Below, piece by piece: positions 1 to 14,662 of a DNA stretch of 64,000 nt. Each line of letters opens with the position of its first letter. Within the stretch, counting starts at the first letter, position 1. The notes below the pieces were generated by a model. It was not told the origin of the DNA and did no database searches. It saw only the letters and a program-made list of their open reading frames with translations. The translations under genes were made by a program, and so were the position numbers. Source of the DNA: Elysia crispata (lineage: Eukaryota > Mollusca > Gastropoda > Plakobranchidae); contig JAWDGP010001945.1 of assembly GCA_033675545.1 (NCBI GenBank), positions 1 through 64,000 of the forward strand. Direction: 5' to 3'.

Positions 1-1224
1 TGATTTCTCGCTCTGCTTCCTGACACATGTCCTAACCTTCTCTCCTGATCTTCTGCTCCTCCTTATTATTTCCTTTTTATTATTTGATCTACACAGCTTC
101 TGAGTTTTTTTCTTTTGTCAGCTTATCGCCGTATGGTTAATCTTGGTCTATACAGATCCATTGTATTTTTGTGCGAGTGCCTTCTCTGATCTCTCTATAC
201 TAACGCAGCTCTGTGTTGTTTTGTCTGCCTGTTGCATGTTATCTTCTTGATTGCTTGCTTTCGTATTGAAAGTATTTAGGTTATCAGGCTTGTCAGTTGA
301 TTCTGATGCATCATATTCGACAAAGTTCTCGTGTGCCTGCGTCGCACGTTGCATAATTATTTTCCTGTCGCTATCCCTATTCAGTATCCAGTGTCAGCGA
401 CGCACCTCCCTTTGCCTTGTTCTCGTCAGATTTTTTTACTTTGTAGTAAAGAGATCTTTTAAATGCACCCATCTGTGTGAACTGGAATAAAGGGACAGTG
501 GGCATGGGTATATAAACAAATCTATGTCCTTCCTGTAGTTTTCAAAATTAAAGTCTGATAGTAGATTGACTGTAAGTTTTTTAAGAGCATAATCAATTCT
601 TCCTTTGCTACTGACGCTTGTGTGTCTTCTACAATAAGTTTTGTGGGGTTATTATAGCCTACCAAGAGTGAGAGGTAATTTTTTTTCGGAATGGCTAATC
701 AGTTATAGTTAATGGCATTTTGTTCTGCTTTTTCGTATAGCCGACATACGGGACATAAATTATTGTCTGAACTCCTATGAATATTGAAGCAAAATGTTTT
801 GTTTTCGACTTCCGAACATGATCAAACTGGAACACCTCCTATAAGGAAACACTTACTGTTATTCTTTAAAAAAATCAAATCACAAACCGTTTTATTATGC
901 GCCTATCTTGCAGAGAAATTTTACTTTGGCTAAAAAATATTTAAAAAAAAAAGTAATAAATAACAATGAATAAGCTGGAACAACCTACGAGTCGAACAAC
1001 CACCGATGGGTCACTCCGGTAATCGATTCTTAAGTTATTATAGCAATTACATATTACAAAGAATGCTTTCATTTTATCATATATCATTTTTTAACCTCAT
1101 TCAAAGTGTGTGTTAGTTTGAATATGGACTATCATAGAAAGCTAAATTCCGCCTTTTTATTGAAAGTTTTGAAACTCAAAAACTATAGTAACTTTTTAGG
1201 GTATTCTTTTTCTTCCATGAATTT

Positions 1225-1499
1225 ACACATACATACATACATACATACATACATACATACATACATACATACATACATACATACATACATACATACATAC
1301 ATACATACATACATACATACATACATACATACATACATACATACATACATACATACATACACACACACACATACACACATACATACATACATACATACAT
1401 ACATACATACATACATACATACATACATACATACATACATACATACACACATACACACACACCCATACACCTATCCACCCACACACACACACACACATA
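1225..1499. repeat. (ACAT)n tetranucleotide microsatellite
   Basis: About 270 bases of ACAT repeats are interrupted by short (AC)n runs. Open frames of His-Thr-Tyr-Ile on one strand and Met-Tyr-Val-Cys on the other are by-products of the repeat. Confidence 0.97.
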
Positions 1500-2069
1500 T
1501 TGCGGCTGCTAGAGTACAGTGTTGTTTATCTGCACTGTGCCCCTTACTTGGAAAGCATTTATTAAGTTCAACGACCCTTTCTCGGTCTGATGGAGAAGAT
1601 GTTACGTTGTGTATGACGGGTAATACTGGGAAATCTGCCTCAACCAGTGGCATTACAAAAGTTTTAGACGCAGGTTAGGTGTAGTAACTGTGAAACTATT
1701 AGAAGGTCTATCTATATACATATACATATTTTCGCAGCATTAGAACATTAGGCAGCCACTTTTAAGAGATAAGAATATATCTATATATATAACAAACGAT
1801 ACTTCTATTCACACGACATAATTGTAGATGTAAAATATTATCTAGGCTTGTATTGGAAAGTAGTAAACAAAGGGAAAAAAAAACTTTCTGTAAGTATTAG
1901 CCTATTATCATTTTCAAGATATAAATTGCACATTTATTGGTGTTTTTCTTCATGCAACAGTTGTAACCAGATTCAATTATTAAAGACAAGAAATTTTGGG
2001 ATTCAGCACATCCAGGATGTCGCAAGACTTTCGAGAACTGTAATAAAGTCTAACTATAATGTCATTTTA

Positions 2070-2070
<1 letters not shown>

Positions 2071-2107
<37 letters not shown>
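2071..2107. repeat. (AT)n microsatellite
   Basis: A perfect run of about 18 AT units. Confidence 0.95.
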
Positions 2108-2109
<2 letters not shown>

Positions 2110-2500
2110 TATCACCTGATAAGATTAGCAAAGTACATGTAGTTAGCGATAAATTAAGAGACCATGTTTCATGAACTTGTAATCTCCCTGAGGATTTTAA
2201 TCTCTCAATATTGCATTGAACCTGAAGTTGATTATTGCATTCTAAAGAGAGTATAAGAGAGTTATGTTATGTTTTATAACATGGATGTTCTCTTTTGTAT
2301 GAATTGAAGAGTTTTACAAACATTTGAAAGTATCTTCAACATTTAAAAAGTTCGGTTCCCCCCACTCCCCCCTTCCAAATCGGCCACCTTCTTATGCAGT
2401 GGCTTTTTTCTCTTGGTGTTGTTTATTTATTTATTTTTAATTAAGAAATACCTCGCTGATCGCGATTTTCCCATTGAAATACTATTACCCTTTCCTCGTT

Positions 2501-2519
2501 GTTTGAAAATCTATTACAG
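2501..2519 (+). other. Candidate 3' splice site before the GIMAP start codon
   Basis: TTTGAAAATCTATTACAG ends directly at the ATG of the GTPase. The first in-frame ATG follows the AG at once, as in genes with a spliced 5' UTR and a single coding exon. This is inferred from the motif only. Confidence 0.4.
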
Positions 2520-3353
2520 ATGACCATGGTCGACATACCGGAAACGAAAAAACTCTTTATTTACCTGTTCGGCAAGACTGGCACTGGTAAAAGCTCTACT
2601 GGAAACACAATTCTAGGCCGCAAGAGTTTTAGCTGCAAATCTAGCACCTCAGCAGTGACCAAAGAAATCCAGTCCGAGACGGGTTATTTAGGTTCTCGGG
2701 AGATGAAAGTGGTGGATGGGCCAGGCCTAGTGGACGAGCACACTGGAGTGAATGAGTACTCGATGGAAGCTGTCAAAAAAAAGGTGCAAGACAACGAAGA
2801 CAATTTTCATGTTTTCTTAATGATCTGGCGCTATGGAGATCCTTTCACGACTGATGACCCTGCCATGATTAACGCAATGAGGAAAATATTCGGCCGGTCA
2901 GTCATCCGAAACCACGTGATCATCGTCATGACTTGCGGAGACAACTTTCGGGCGGACACTGAAGAGAGCAAGATGACATTCAGTTCTTGGTGCAAGAACC
3001 AGAGGGGCACGTTCTCTAGGCTGCTGGAAGAATGTCAAGGTCGAATAGTGCTCATTGAGAACTCTCGGCCTATAGCAAACCGAGACGAGGAAGCTGTGGT
3101 GTCCTTGACTAATCAGATCCACGGGCTCAAGGCTGCTACTGGAAAGGACTTGGATAAAAACAACCAGAGTTGGGGAAACATATTTCAAACTTTAGATTTG
3201 TTTGGAGATATCAAAAGGTTGTTATACAGATTTCGAGTTCCAATTATAAGCATAATTGCATTGTGTGCAATTTACTATTATTTTGGTTGGGGAAATACTC
3301 ATCAGCTTGAAATTGGTGAAAAGGAAGAAGTAACCCCATTCATGGAAGATTGA
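2520..3353 (+). CDS. GTPase IMAP family member (AIG1-type G domain, C-terminal membrane anchor)
   Basis: A 277-residue AIG1/GIMAP GTPase. The G1 P-loop GKTGTGKSS is at residues 18-26, a conserved Thr for G2 is near 47, and the G3 box DGPG is at 66-69. The GIMAP-specific conserved box (RYGDPFTTDD running to KIFG) comes between G3 and G4. G4 is TCGD and a G5-like ENS follows. Residues about 240-257 form a hydrophobic segment (VPIISIIALCAIYYYFGW) that should anchor the protein to a membrane, with a short acidic tail after it. GIMAPs bind GTP, assemble on internal membranes, and are linked to immunity; the family is expanded in molluscs and plants (family knowledge). I chose ATG 2520 because TATTACAG precedes it, a good 3' splice site. 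ATG 2526 has the better context (ACCATGG). The G domain has no introns and looks intact. No neighbouring gene shares its strand closely. Confidence 0.9.
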   Translation: MTMVDIPETKKLFIYLFGKTGTGKSSTGNTILGRKSFSCKSSTSAVTKEIQSETGYLGSREMKVVDGPGLVDEHTGVNEYSMEAVKKKVQDNEDNFHVFLMIWRYGDPFTTDDPAMINAMRKIFGRSVIRNHVIIVMTCGDNFRADTEESKMTFSSWCKNQRGTFSRLLEECQGRIVLIENSRPIANRDEEAVVSLTNQIHGLKAATGKDLDKNNQSWGNIFQTLDLFGDIKRLLYRFRVPIISIIALCAIYYYFGWGNTHQLEIGEKEEVTPFMED

Positions 3354-4998
3354 TCCTGCGCCGTAAAGTTCATCCTGATTTTAATGTGTTCCGGTAAAAC
3401 GCCGAAGCTCTGTCTTGCCTTTATATTTCATAAATATTTTTTGTTAAACTTCAGAGAAGGTTGTGTATTCGATCGCATTTTTTTTTTTTGTTTCGCTTTC
3501 TAAAGTTTGTATCACATTTTTCAGCACCGTTTTCACTCTTATGCATCGATTAACGTAAACCGTGTTTTAACATGTTAGATCAAATATGTTTGTTCTGGTG
3601 TCTTCTCGCAAAATGTTTTTCACATCTCATAACTGCCGAAGAAAATTTTTTTTAGAAAAATCACCAGCGACTCGAAACTCTTATTGTGTTGTATAAAGGC
3701 ATCACGGCAGATTTTCAGATAGCATACACTTTGTAAATTCCGAAAGATTATGAAGTCAATATTGTATTATGCAGGTGTCTCCACTTTAGACGTTTTTGAA
3801 GTCATAAAGAATGCTTCCCGTTGGCCACCTTGGCAATTTCTGAAAATTTAAACACATAACTTATATTCAACAAATTATTGAAGCTGATTTTAACAGACAT
3901 ATGAAACCTCGCCCTTTATACTGCTTCTACATCTTCAGAATGATGAGACTTGTGTAAATTAATATGAAAGTTTATTTTTATTGTTTTAGTTCCACGGTTT
4001 TAAAACTTTGTTTGGAGAAATATCAAATCTTTGCAACTCGCTCTTATATAGATTTTAGTCGCTCGTTATTCTGATTTTGTAAATGTCGAGTGCACAATCT
4101 TGATTCACATGAAGATCGATACAGTTGCAACAAATTTTTCTTATCCAACAAACTCCTTCGAGAGAATCGTTTTTAGACTATTAATAGAACGGCAAGGTTA
4201 TAGGTCTTAACTTGGGTATTTCTTACAAAAGTAAAAGATTCGTGTGATTATAGAGGTTCATTCAGACTTGAATTCGCACTATTCCAGGGTGGCATTGTGC
4301 TCGAGTGAAATAAGGAAATCTTGTGACTTTAATGTTTTAGATATTCTTTATGGAATTTTTAGATTTTTTTCATCTTCCTATACAATTTATTCACTTCTAT
4401 ATACATGACTGTATATATTGAATGAAGTTTTAAACAAAAAAAGTGTTCTTTCATCTTCTTATACAATTTATTCACTTCTATATACATTACTATAGAAATC
4501 GAATGAAGGGTTAAACAAAAAAGTAAGTGTTTTATCAGTTATCTCAATCATATACATACACATGACCCTGTAAAATTAATATTCTCCTTTTGTAATATTC
4601 CTATCAAGTATTTATACGCTTTGATGTACGCTATCAAAAAATTGAATGTCAAATTTTTGCTTTTTTGCGATTATTATGTCCCACAACAGAGAATAGACCG
4701 CGAATTTTCTCCTAAAGATTTACCTTATTCGATGTTAAAATAAACATACCTCAGATATATAGTGGTGATAAAAAAAGAAGAAGAAGAAGGAGGAGAAGGA
4801 AGAGGACGGGGAGAGGAAGCGGGGTGATTCAGGTCCAGATTTTCAACTTCAGTGACACGATTGAAATTTACTGAGAAGTTATAAAAAATCATTTGTAAAC
4901 CTTCATATAGCATCATACAATTGCCAAGATCTTTGTTTTATGCATGTTGAAATTTAGAGGCTTTCTGAGCTAGAGAAAGAAAGCAATGTAGCTTCACT
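3354..4998. other. Intergenic region right of the GIMAP gene
   Basis: This is AT-rich DNA with no supported gene. It probably includes the GIMAP 3' UTR in its first few hundred bases. It contains the short tandem duplication at 4,369-4,526 and a purine-rich GAA/GGA patch near 4,770-4,820. Confidence 0.5.
4369..4526. repeat. Two-copy tandem duplication, period about 81 bp
   Basis: The block beginning CATCTTCCTATACAATTTAT and ending in a TTAAACAAAAAA run is present twice in direct orientation. The second copy starts 81 bases after the first and differs at a few positions. Confidence 0.85.
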
Positions 4999-5553
4999 AT
5001 ACGATACTGTAACATTTTATGCCCTTTTGAACTCTTTCAATTATGTTTGTTGTTGCTATTGTTGTTGTTGTTTTGATCGTCGTTATTTTATCCACATCCA
5101 AGACGTAATGACAAAAACTTAAAAATGTAGGATTAAAAACGATAGAACAGTTTTAAAAGATGCAAACTTAAAATATGAAACAAGCCTTTTTTACTCTTAT
5201 ATTACTTTTGCCCGTCATGTACATGAAAACACAATTTCGTTTCGTTATAAAGAATTTTGATATTATGAAAGCTATCCAACTATATCTAATTGATACGTTT
5301 ACGTAATATTCAACAAACTCCTTGCTTAGAATAGATCCTACAATGTATTTTTAACCATGATTCACTCTTTGCAATTGTATTTTTATTTTACAAGAGAATG
5401 TTTTTTTTTTCAAGAATAGAATTTCAGTAAATCTAGAGCTTTTAAGTTATCATTTGCATACTCTTATGTATAAACCAAGGAAATAAAAAAAACGTATGTA
5501 ACCAATGTTCAAGCGAGTTACAATAATGTTGTTTTATCTTTCTCTGCTTCTCT

Positions 5554-5737
<184 letters not shown>

Positions 5738-6306
5738 GACCTGTCTCTTTTTGAAAGTTAAAAAAAATGCTCGTGCTCAAACGATTAATAAAGAAAATGA
5801 GATTAAAGGCAAAATATGTCGTAATGAAAATGTGAACGATGCGGGAAAGACGACCGCGATCATATTAAGTGTTTGTGACTTTTATTAGCTGGGATAGATA
5901 CTATCATCGACGCATACTTTTCCTAAAGCGAAGCGTGATACATTTGGAAAGTATTTACAAATAATATTGGTTTTAACACCTTTTCTGAAGTTTCATAGTT
6001 TTTCAGTCTCTCACGAATATTTTGATAGTTTTCATATTACATGTAGCAGCAATATTATAATTCAGATATATGAAAAACATCGCACATTGACCAAGAGTCA
6101 AACAAGAATGGTTCTAACTGAAATTCAGTATATATTGAAAATCAAGGAAAACGATAAAGCGTCGGAGGATGAAAAAAAAGCGTTCAGTATTAACTGCACA
6201 AGTTGGAAACTTAACAATTAGTACTTCAAGAGATTATCTACTTTGATGAAAGATAGATGGGAAAAGCAAGCATAAAAACTAGTAAAACAATCTACGTGAA
6301 AATACA

Positions 6307-6307
<1 letters not shown>

Positions 6308-6399
<92 letters not shown>
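6308..6399. repeat. (CT)n microsatellite
   Basis: About 46 CT units, the counterpart in the duplication of the array at 15,262-15,376. Confidence 0.95.
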
Positions 6400-6402
<3 letters not shown>

Positions 6403-6779
6403 CTTTCTCTTTCTCTCTTACTCCCTACCTCATTCCTCTCCATCTCCATAAATTTTGTTTTGACCCATGTGAAAACTGAAAATTAATTGTCAAATATAAT
6501 GACCGTGAAGATGAAAAATCAGTTTTGACCAATCTCGCTGTTGAATGTAAAAAGAGAGATATTCTTTTGAATCATGGCTGAACAAAATATCTAAGTGGAG
6601 TGGGTACATAAATATATCGGAGTAGAAAGGAGGCTTCCCTAATGTTTCTGTATGGTCAGAGTATGCAACGATGATCTGGAAGCCATTCAAAGGATGTCGT
6701 ATGGTTAGACCTGAAAATTGTGTTTGAATCGGTACCACACCAAATGATTCAGTTAGCCCTAAGGATGCACCATGTCTTG

Positions 6780-7640
6780 GAGGAAAAACAAGTATTGCTA
6801 TATGACTATTTGAACCGATTCCGGATTTAGTATTGCCATGGGCTGTATGATATCCCCATTTCTATTTGTCACGGCTATGGAAATTATCTTGAAAGCAGCA
6901 GAAGGAAACACAAGCCTGGCAGAGCTACTCAATGGTTGTACACAAAAATGCCCCTTTTAAAAAATATTCATGGATGTGCTCAAATGAAGACGAAACACGC
7001 CAAATGTCAGAGCGCCTTGACGTCTTAATGGCAGGTTGAAATTCAAACCTAAGAAGGCTTAGCAGTTTTTCAGTAAGGAAAGGCAAAACAGATGCGACGA
7101 CGACATTCACAGTAGCCAATCATCAGATACCACAGGTCAGTCAAGAACCAGTGAAAAGCCTTCGGAGTTGGTTCTTCCATGAAAGATACCAAGAGAGGTC
7201 TAGAAACAGCAGAAGTTGCTACCGAAGGCCTTCCAGCCATCAATAGATGTGGCCTTAAGAGGAAATTCAAAGTGTGGTGCTAATCCCTAAGCTCCTCTGG
7301 CCTCTTCTGGTCAACTGCAGTTGCGGCAACAGAGGATTAAGTTCACCAGGAGATGGTAAGGGGTACCTCCGAGTCTCACAGGTTTGGCAATGAACTACCG
7401 CAAAGCAACACTGAGACTCCCACTAAAATCCTTCTTGGAAGAATACAAATAAAAAGCCAGACTACTCTTCATGTTACAGAATTCCAAAAATCCGATGGTG
7501 AAGACAATACAACCGATCAGGTAGGGAATGTAAAGTTGTCGAAGCCGTAGACCATGCCAAAGAAAGCTTTAAGTAATCCAGCCAAGATGAGGGTCCCGTT
7601 TCGAATCCGACACTGTGTAACAAAAAACAAAGAAAGAAAG
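6780..7640 (+). pseudogene. Decayed LINE reverse-transcriptase remnant (first copy)
   Basis: Conceptual plus-strand translation, spread over several frames, gives pieces of a non-LTR retrotransposon reverse transcriptase. There is GCMISPFLFVTAMEIILKAA (the motif just before and across the RT palm), then a lysine-rich stretch including RKGKTD, then a series resembling the C-terminal part of a LINE ORF2 (VKSLRSW-like, RRGLETAEVATEG, NRCGLK, FKVW). Stops and frameshifts are numerous, so it is not functional. It lies inside copy 1 of the segmental duplication and is absent from copy 2. The clade was not assigned. The block just upstream (6,480-6,780) may belong to the same insertion but shows no recognisable domain. 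Confidence 0.7.
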
Positions 7641-8505
7641 AAATGCAGGGAGACATTTGGGAGTCATGACCTGGATGTAGCCCGGCCCCCTTAAAGTGTC
7701 AGAAGTTAGAGGGCGAATCACTTACTTTAGAGATTTTTTTTTCTGTGAAGACTCTCTGTTATCTGGCTCCCCGGTGAGTTTCTATCTGCATAGCTTAGGT
7801 ATAAACCTTGATCGAGACAAGACAGTTTTCAGTCTTCTTGTTGCATTGTTCGATCTCCCAGGCGGAACTCTGTAGATTCTGCAGTGATTTTATCCAATAT
7901 GATAAAGAAAATCTTTTAAATTCCAGCTGACGTAGTTAAAAAAAAACTTTCAAAAATGTTTCCAGTGTTTTCTTTCCGGGTAAATCTTATAGCCTGATTT
8001 CTGAAATGGTGAAAAAGTAATTCATCTTAGAATGTTTCATTCGTTTTTAAGTATACAGAATCACATCAAGTTTCTACTTTGCTCTAAACCTTGTCATTAT
8101 TTTTGAAAAAATATATCCTAATTTTGTAGTCATATTCTTATATCTTCTTAAAAGAATAGCATTTTTTTTTAAAAAGCAGTATTCTTAATACCGAAAGCTA
8201 ACTCAAATATTATAGTAATATTATATTAATATCATTGCCATCCTCTCTCAATATTCCAGCTGTTGGATTGTCACAACGAGTCATCTGTGTCAACAGCGGT
8301 GGTTCTCAATTTCTTGGGAGATCATAGGATTCAGCTTGGCGTACCTGAACTGTAGAAGTCATAACATATTATTAATTGGGACCACCTGATATCAGCGAAC
8401 GAATTGCATCGCAGTTCCTTGATGAATGATTTTTTAAAGAACACGGAGATGGGAATTTTGAAGCCAAAATTAAATATAAGCCTACATATACCGATCGAAC
8501 CCTGG

Positions 8506-8507
<2 letters not shown>

Positions 8508-8570
<63 letters not shown>
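8508..8570. repeat. (AT)n microsatellite
   Basis: About 31 perfect AT units, just past the right edge of duplication copy 1. Confidence 0.95.
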
Positions 8571-8573
<3 letters not shown>

Positions 8574-8779
8574 GAAAGGTCTTCCTCTTCCGTAGTCTCT
8601 TTTGATGAAAAAAAAAAGTCATAGCTGGTTGATGAAGTATGCTGGCAGCCAAATTTGATGTCATCTTTACCAGACGCATCATTGGTATAAAAAGAATGCG
8701 GTTTAAATTATTGTTACTGTTGTTTTTAAGTTTTGTAAGATATCGTAACTAATTTTCTATCTAATTAATAAATATCTTA

Positions 8780-9635
<856 letters not shown>

Positions 9636-9934
9636 GTGTGAAAATTATACATAGCTCGTGATATGTTTTTAAGTTATCTCAGAATTTCGATATTATTACA
9701 AAACATGGTGTTAGATATGTCATTGTTGCTGTAACATGCAAGAGTTTTTTAGTTTCCAGAAAAGAAAAAAATGTATAAAATGGTCAACATTAAAGCCAAC
9801 GCTCTCCAGACTCACTCCTTGGTGTTAGTATAGTTGATAGTGATATATTTTGGTAAACAATTCTTTTTCTCTAGATCTGTTTCTAGAACTGTACTAACTG
9901 ATATTTATAAAGTTTTTGTTTTTGTTGCCTTTGT

Positions 9935-11395
9935 ATGGAAAAACTAGAAGTACCAGTAAAAGATAAAGAAGGGAAAGCGATTTTTGGAAGGGAAAGGTGG
10001 AGAGAGCATTTTAGGGATCTTCTTAATAGATTCCTACCAAGTAGCTTGCCAGAAATATTGCAAGTTAGGAAAAAGCTAACGATCTATTGTGATCCTCCTT
10101 TCTGGGAAGAGATTGTTGAAGCCATCGGGCAGCTGAAAAAAGGAAAGGCAGCTGCATCAGACCAAATCCCACTGCAGGCTTTGAAGGTAGATGCTCTTTA
10201 CTTCTCGTTTGCGAAGATTTGGACTGATGAAAGGATTCCACAATATTGGAACGGGCACCTCGTGAAAATTCCAAAGAAAGGAGATCTGAGCGCATGTGAA
10301 AATTAAAGAGAAATTATTCGTCTACCAGTCCCAGATAAAGTGTTCAGCCGTGTAATTTCTTCAAGGAACGAAGATGGCAACCAACCCGAAACTGCGAGAA
10401 GAGCAGGTTGGTTTTAGTCATCAAATTGCAACGCGCAGAATTATAGACGAGCAGTTCTTATAGTGGAATTCTTCATTAGTTATCAACTTTCTGAGTTCGA
10501 GAAAGCGTTTGATAGCATTAACAGATACACGTTGTGGAAGATATTGAGGAATCATGGGATTCCTGAGAAACTTGTAAGTCCTATCAAGAGCCTGTAAGAG
10601 GGACAACTTGCAAGGTTGTGCAAGAAGGCCAAAATACTGAAAATGTTTATATCATGTCCGATGACAGACAAGGATGTTTGAAAATTAAAATCTATTGCAC
10701 TGAGAATCTATACAAGGTTTTGAGAGTAGGTGCACCTCAGAAAGGACAGGTAAATATCGCATATCGAAGAATATGTTCTTGAAGATGTTGAGTCGTTCTG
10801 CTATCTGAGGATCATGATTGACAAGGAGGGAGGACCTGCAGTTGAAGAAGTGAAAGCAAGAATTATAAAGGCTCAGCGTTCAGTACACTGAAGAAAATGT
10901 GGAGAACTAAGAATATATTTCTCCGATCATAGTTGATAATCTTCAAGTCGAATGTCAATTCTTTTTGGAGTATGTCTTGAGATGTGAAAGGCTTCCTGCA
11001 ACTATGTGAAGCCAATTCAGGTTTTCATCGACTAGTAGTGTCTACGCAAGCTCCTTAAGAAAGGTAAGTAAATAAGATCAGAAATGAGGATGTTTGGAGA
11101 AGAACAGGGCAGCTACCGATTGTGCATGGAATTGGAAGGTGTTAATGGATTGGTTGCACTCTCAGGAAGTCAGACAAAAGCATCATAAAACGGGCACTGG
11201 ACGGAATCTTCAGGCAAAAGATCTAATAAGGGGAGAAAATGTGGAAATTGGAGGAGAGTCGGAGAAATCGGAGTGTCCAGAAGAGGAAGGGCATGGATGG
11301 AAGTGAGGAATATAAACGATATGTTAGTGGCCTTTTCCCTAAGTCAAGCTGAGAGAGGCTGTGAGGATGGAGGATATTGTTCGGGTTTTTTTGTC
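9935..11395 (+). pseudogene. Decayed LINE endonuclease-reverse transcriptase, 3' half (second remnant)
   Basis: The first 124 codons stay open and read as the linker and start of the RT domain of an RTE-like LINE ORF: RWREHFRDLLNR, EIVEAIGQLKKGKAA then SDQIP, and KIPKKGDLSACEN. After a stop, later frames give FEKAFDSINRYTLWKIL then HGIPEKL (the palm block), EDVESFCYLRIMIDKEGG near 10,780-10,830, and a C-terminal part around 11,090-11,310. Several stops and frameshifts break it, and the endonuclease half is missing. It lies between the two copies of the segmental duplication. The RTE-clade assignment is from memory of the motif series and is not certain. Confidence 0.8.
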
Positions 11396-12376
11396 TAATA
11401 AAAAAGATTTCTTCATTAATTTTTTTTTATTTCTCATCGTCTGATTTGGTTTATATTTGAGTGCAATTTTATTTTCTTTGTGGAATATAGGTTTTCATTC
11501 CTCTTTTTTCACTGCTGGTGCTGCTTGTTGTATTTTATTTTATTTTATTTTATTTTTTTGCTTGTGCGGTTTGGTTTTAGTTGGTTTTCTTAACCTGGTT
11601 TACCAGGGCTAAATGTTTGTTGGTTAGTTCAGTTCAATGTTTGATCGTTGCTGTATTTTCTCTTTTTCTATAAGTTGTTGTGGGCTATTTAAAATACTAT
11701 TTTGGCTGTTACTCGAGCACTTGACTTTTTTTATACAATCATCTTCTCTTTTGTTGTTATAACCTTCCTTTTGGTTAGCAATAGTTAGCTGACAGCAACG
11801 ACGTGTATGTTCTTGGTAATATTTTTAGAAGCAGCTTTTGATATACAAGAATATAGCCTCGCACCTAATCTTATAGCACATGATTTCAAATTTAAAAAAT
11901 ATCACTGATCTTTAAGGGTATACCAACAATAGCTATTTAATTTCTACTTGAACTCTGGTATCTCTGAGCATCAAAATATAACTTATGAAAAGATGAGACG
12001 TTCAAAGATGTGACTAAAGATAACGTCACATTGCTGAGTTTAGCATCGAAAATGTTCGTTTCAGAGTTGCAAAGCATTAGAAAAAAGACATCAAGTGACG
12101 GTTAGAGTAATATAAAGTACTTTAAGTACTTTTTAGAACAATTGGAAATTTAAGTAAGTCAATGTTCTCTCATTTTGTAAGGCTGTTTCAGCTTGAATTT
12201 AAAACTTGTTTTCTACATATAAATTCTTTTGCAGAGAAGATCTCTGGATTGTTGTTTAATTAATAAAGATTTTATTTTGTTTACATTCCTTGCAAGTGTT
12301 TTATTCAAATGTTACTTCATTCCACTATTTTCTAGCTTTTTAGGTGTACTACATTAATGTCTGTCATAGTCTGTAA
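11396..12376. other. Gene-free AT-rich region
   Basis: No coding region, RNA gene or transposon is visible. It holds a small (TTTTA)n patch near 11,531-11,560 and T-rich sequence. Confidence 0.5.
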
Positions 12377-12380
12377 TTTG

Positions 12381-12886
<506 letters not shown>

Positions 12887-12980
<94 letters not shown>
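12887..12980. repeat. (CT)n microsatellite fused to the (GTA)n array
   Basis: About 46 CT units follow the trinucleotide array directly. Confidence 0.97.
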
Positions 12981-12981
<1 letters not shown>

Positions 12982-13619
12982 AATAGAAAGCAAAAATACC
13001 ACTCTTGGAGGATAACTTGATAATTATAAAGGATTCAAAAGGACGCGTGTGTGTCTATAAATAGTATAATACAGGGTTTAAAAGAAAATAGGCACACCAT
13101 TTTATAATTACGAGTCAAAAAAGAAACTGTATAGTATCCCCGTGTCCTTTTGCTCCAGAGTGGTTGATGTACAACTCCTTTTTGAAGCTGGTTTCCTTTG
13201 AACAGGCTTTTTTTTAATCTTTGTAGTTGCATAGTTTGTCACCGCTGTTTTTATTAGTTGTGCAAGACAGGAATGCTTTATTGTGGCTACTAATGATCGT
13301 TAGGTGTTTTCCATCTTGCTGTAACTTCATTTTTACTGTACTTTTTGCAATGATATGGTGAAAACAGACATTTCTTTAACACTAAACTAGTGTTTTTAAG
13401 CTATCAACTGCCGTAAGTCGCCTTGAGAGATAATCTGCATTTTTGCGAAGTTAACATTAAATCAAGTTGCATTTATGAAGCTTGATTGTACACATGCAAT
13501 AAAGGATGAAGGACTAAAATCAATGTTCTTTAGGTAGATTCTGAATTACATATGTGTCCTTCAATCCAGCTGGCATCAGCAAACTGTCATGATCTTTTTT
13601 TTTTTTTCTGATTTATGCA
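12981..13619. other. Gene-free region before duplication copy 2
   Basis: Nothing beyond AT-rich unique-looking sequence could be recognised. Confidence 0.45.
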
Positions 13620-14285
13620 TTTTTTCAAAATGCAATAACATTTTATGTCTTTCTTGAATAATTTCAATTGTTTGTTTTCTGTTGTTGTTTGTTATTGTTA
13701 TTATTGTTTTTTGTTGTTTTTATTGTGGTAGTCATTATTTTAATCTCATCTGAGACGCGATGACAAAATTTGAAAAAGTTACGATAAAAACAACAGAATG
13801 TTTATAAAGTGTTAAAATATTACAAAATGCAAACTGAAAATATAAAATGAGCAGACATTTGGTAAGCCTCTTTTAATTTTATATTATTTTTGCCCATCAT
13901 GTACATAAAATACATTGTCATTTGATTATAAAAAAAATTTGATATTATGAAAACTATCCAATTATGTCTGATTGATACGCTTTCGTAACATTCAACAAAT
14001 TATTTGCTTAGAATAAACGCTACAATGTATTTTTACACCAAACACCACTCACTGTAGTTTTATTTTTTACTGAAATTCTGTACGAGAGAATACATTTTTT
14101 TAATTCAAGAATAGGACAATACTGAATATAGAATTTTTAAATTATCATTTGCATACTCTTATACATAGAATTATTCTTCACGGATCAATCAAGGGAATAA
14201 AAATGCATGTAATCAATATTCAAGCGAATTACAATAATGTAGTCTTATCTCTTTCTTCCTCCCTCCCCCCCCCTCTCTTTCTCTC

Positions 14286-14396
<111 letters not shown>

Positions 14397-14633
14397 GTCT
14401 CTTTCTGAAAGTTTAGGAAAAATGATTGTGGTGAAATGATTTGATGAGGAAAGTGAGGGGGAAAAGGCGAATCTGCAGTGCTTCTAACTAGGATAATGCG
14501 GGAATGTTGAACTTGTTTATGAGTGAAATTGACTTAAATTTAATTAAGATAAATATTATTATGATGGTTTCAATGATGTTGTTATCCATTACATCAAAAG
14601 TTATAAGGACGAGAAACAAGCCATCAACAATGA

Positions 14634-14662
14634 TGATGATGATGATAATAATAATAATAATG
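14634..14662. repeat. Short (GAT)n/(AAT)n run
   Basis: A few GAT and AAT units within duplication copy 2. Confidence 0.85.

Larger units (their letters stand above)
1..2519. other. Intergenic region left of the GIMAP gene
   Basis: No coding region can be supported here. The short open frames show no recognisable domain and the longest one lies inside an (ACAT)n array. The stretch holds that array, a short (AT)n run near 2,071-2,107 and otherwise AT-rich unique-looking DNA. The last 100 bases end in a pyrimidine-containing stretch closing with TATTACAG directly before the first ATG of the GTPase. This would serve as a 3' splice site, so an upstream non-coding exon may lie somewhere in this region. 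Confidence 0.5.

Noticed and set aside
1106-1678. Long open frame across the (ACAT)n array
   Set aside because: Most of it is a His-Thr-Tyr-Ile repeat forced by the microsatellite; the flanks show no domain.
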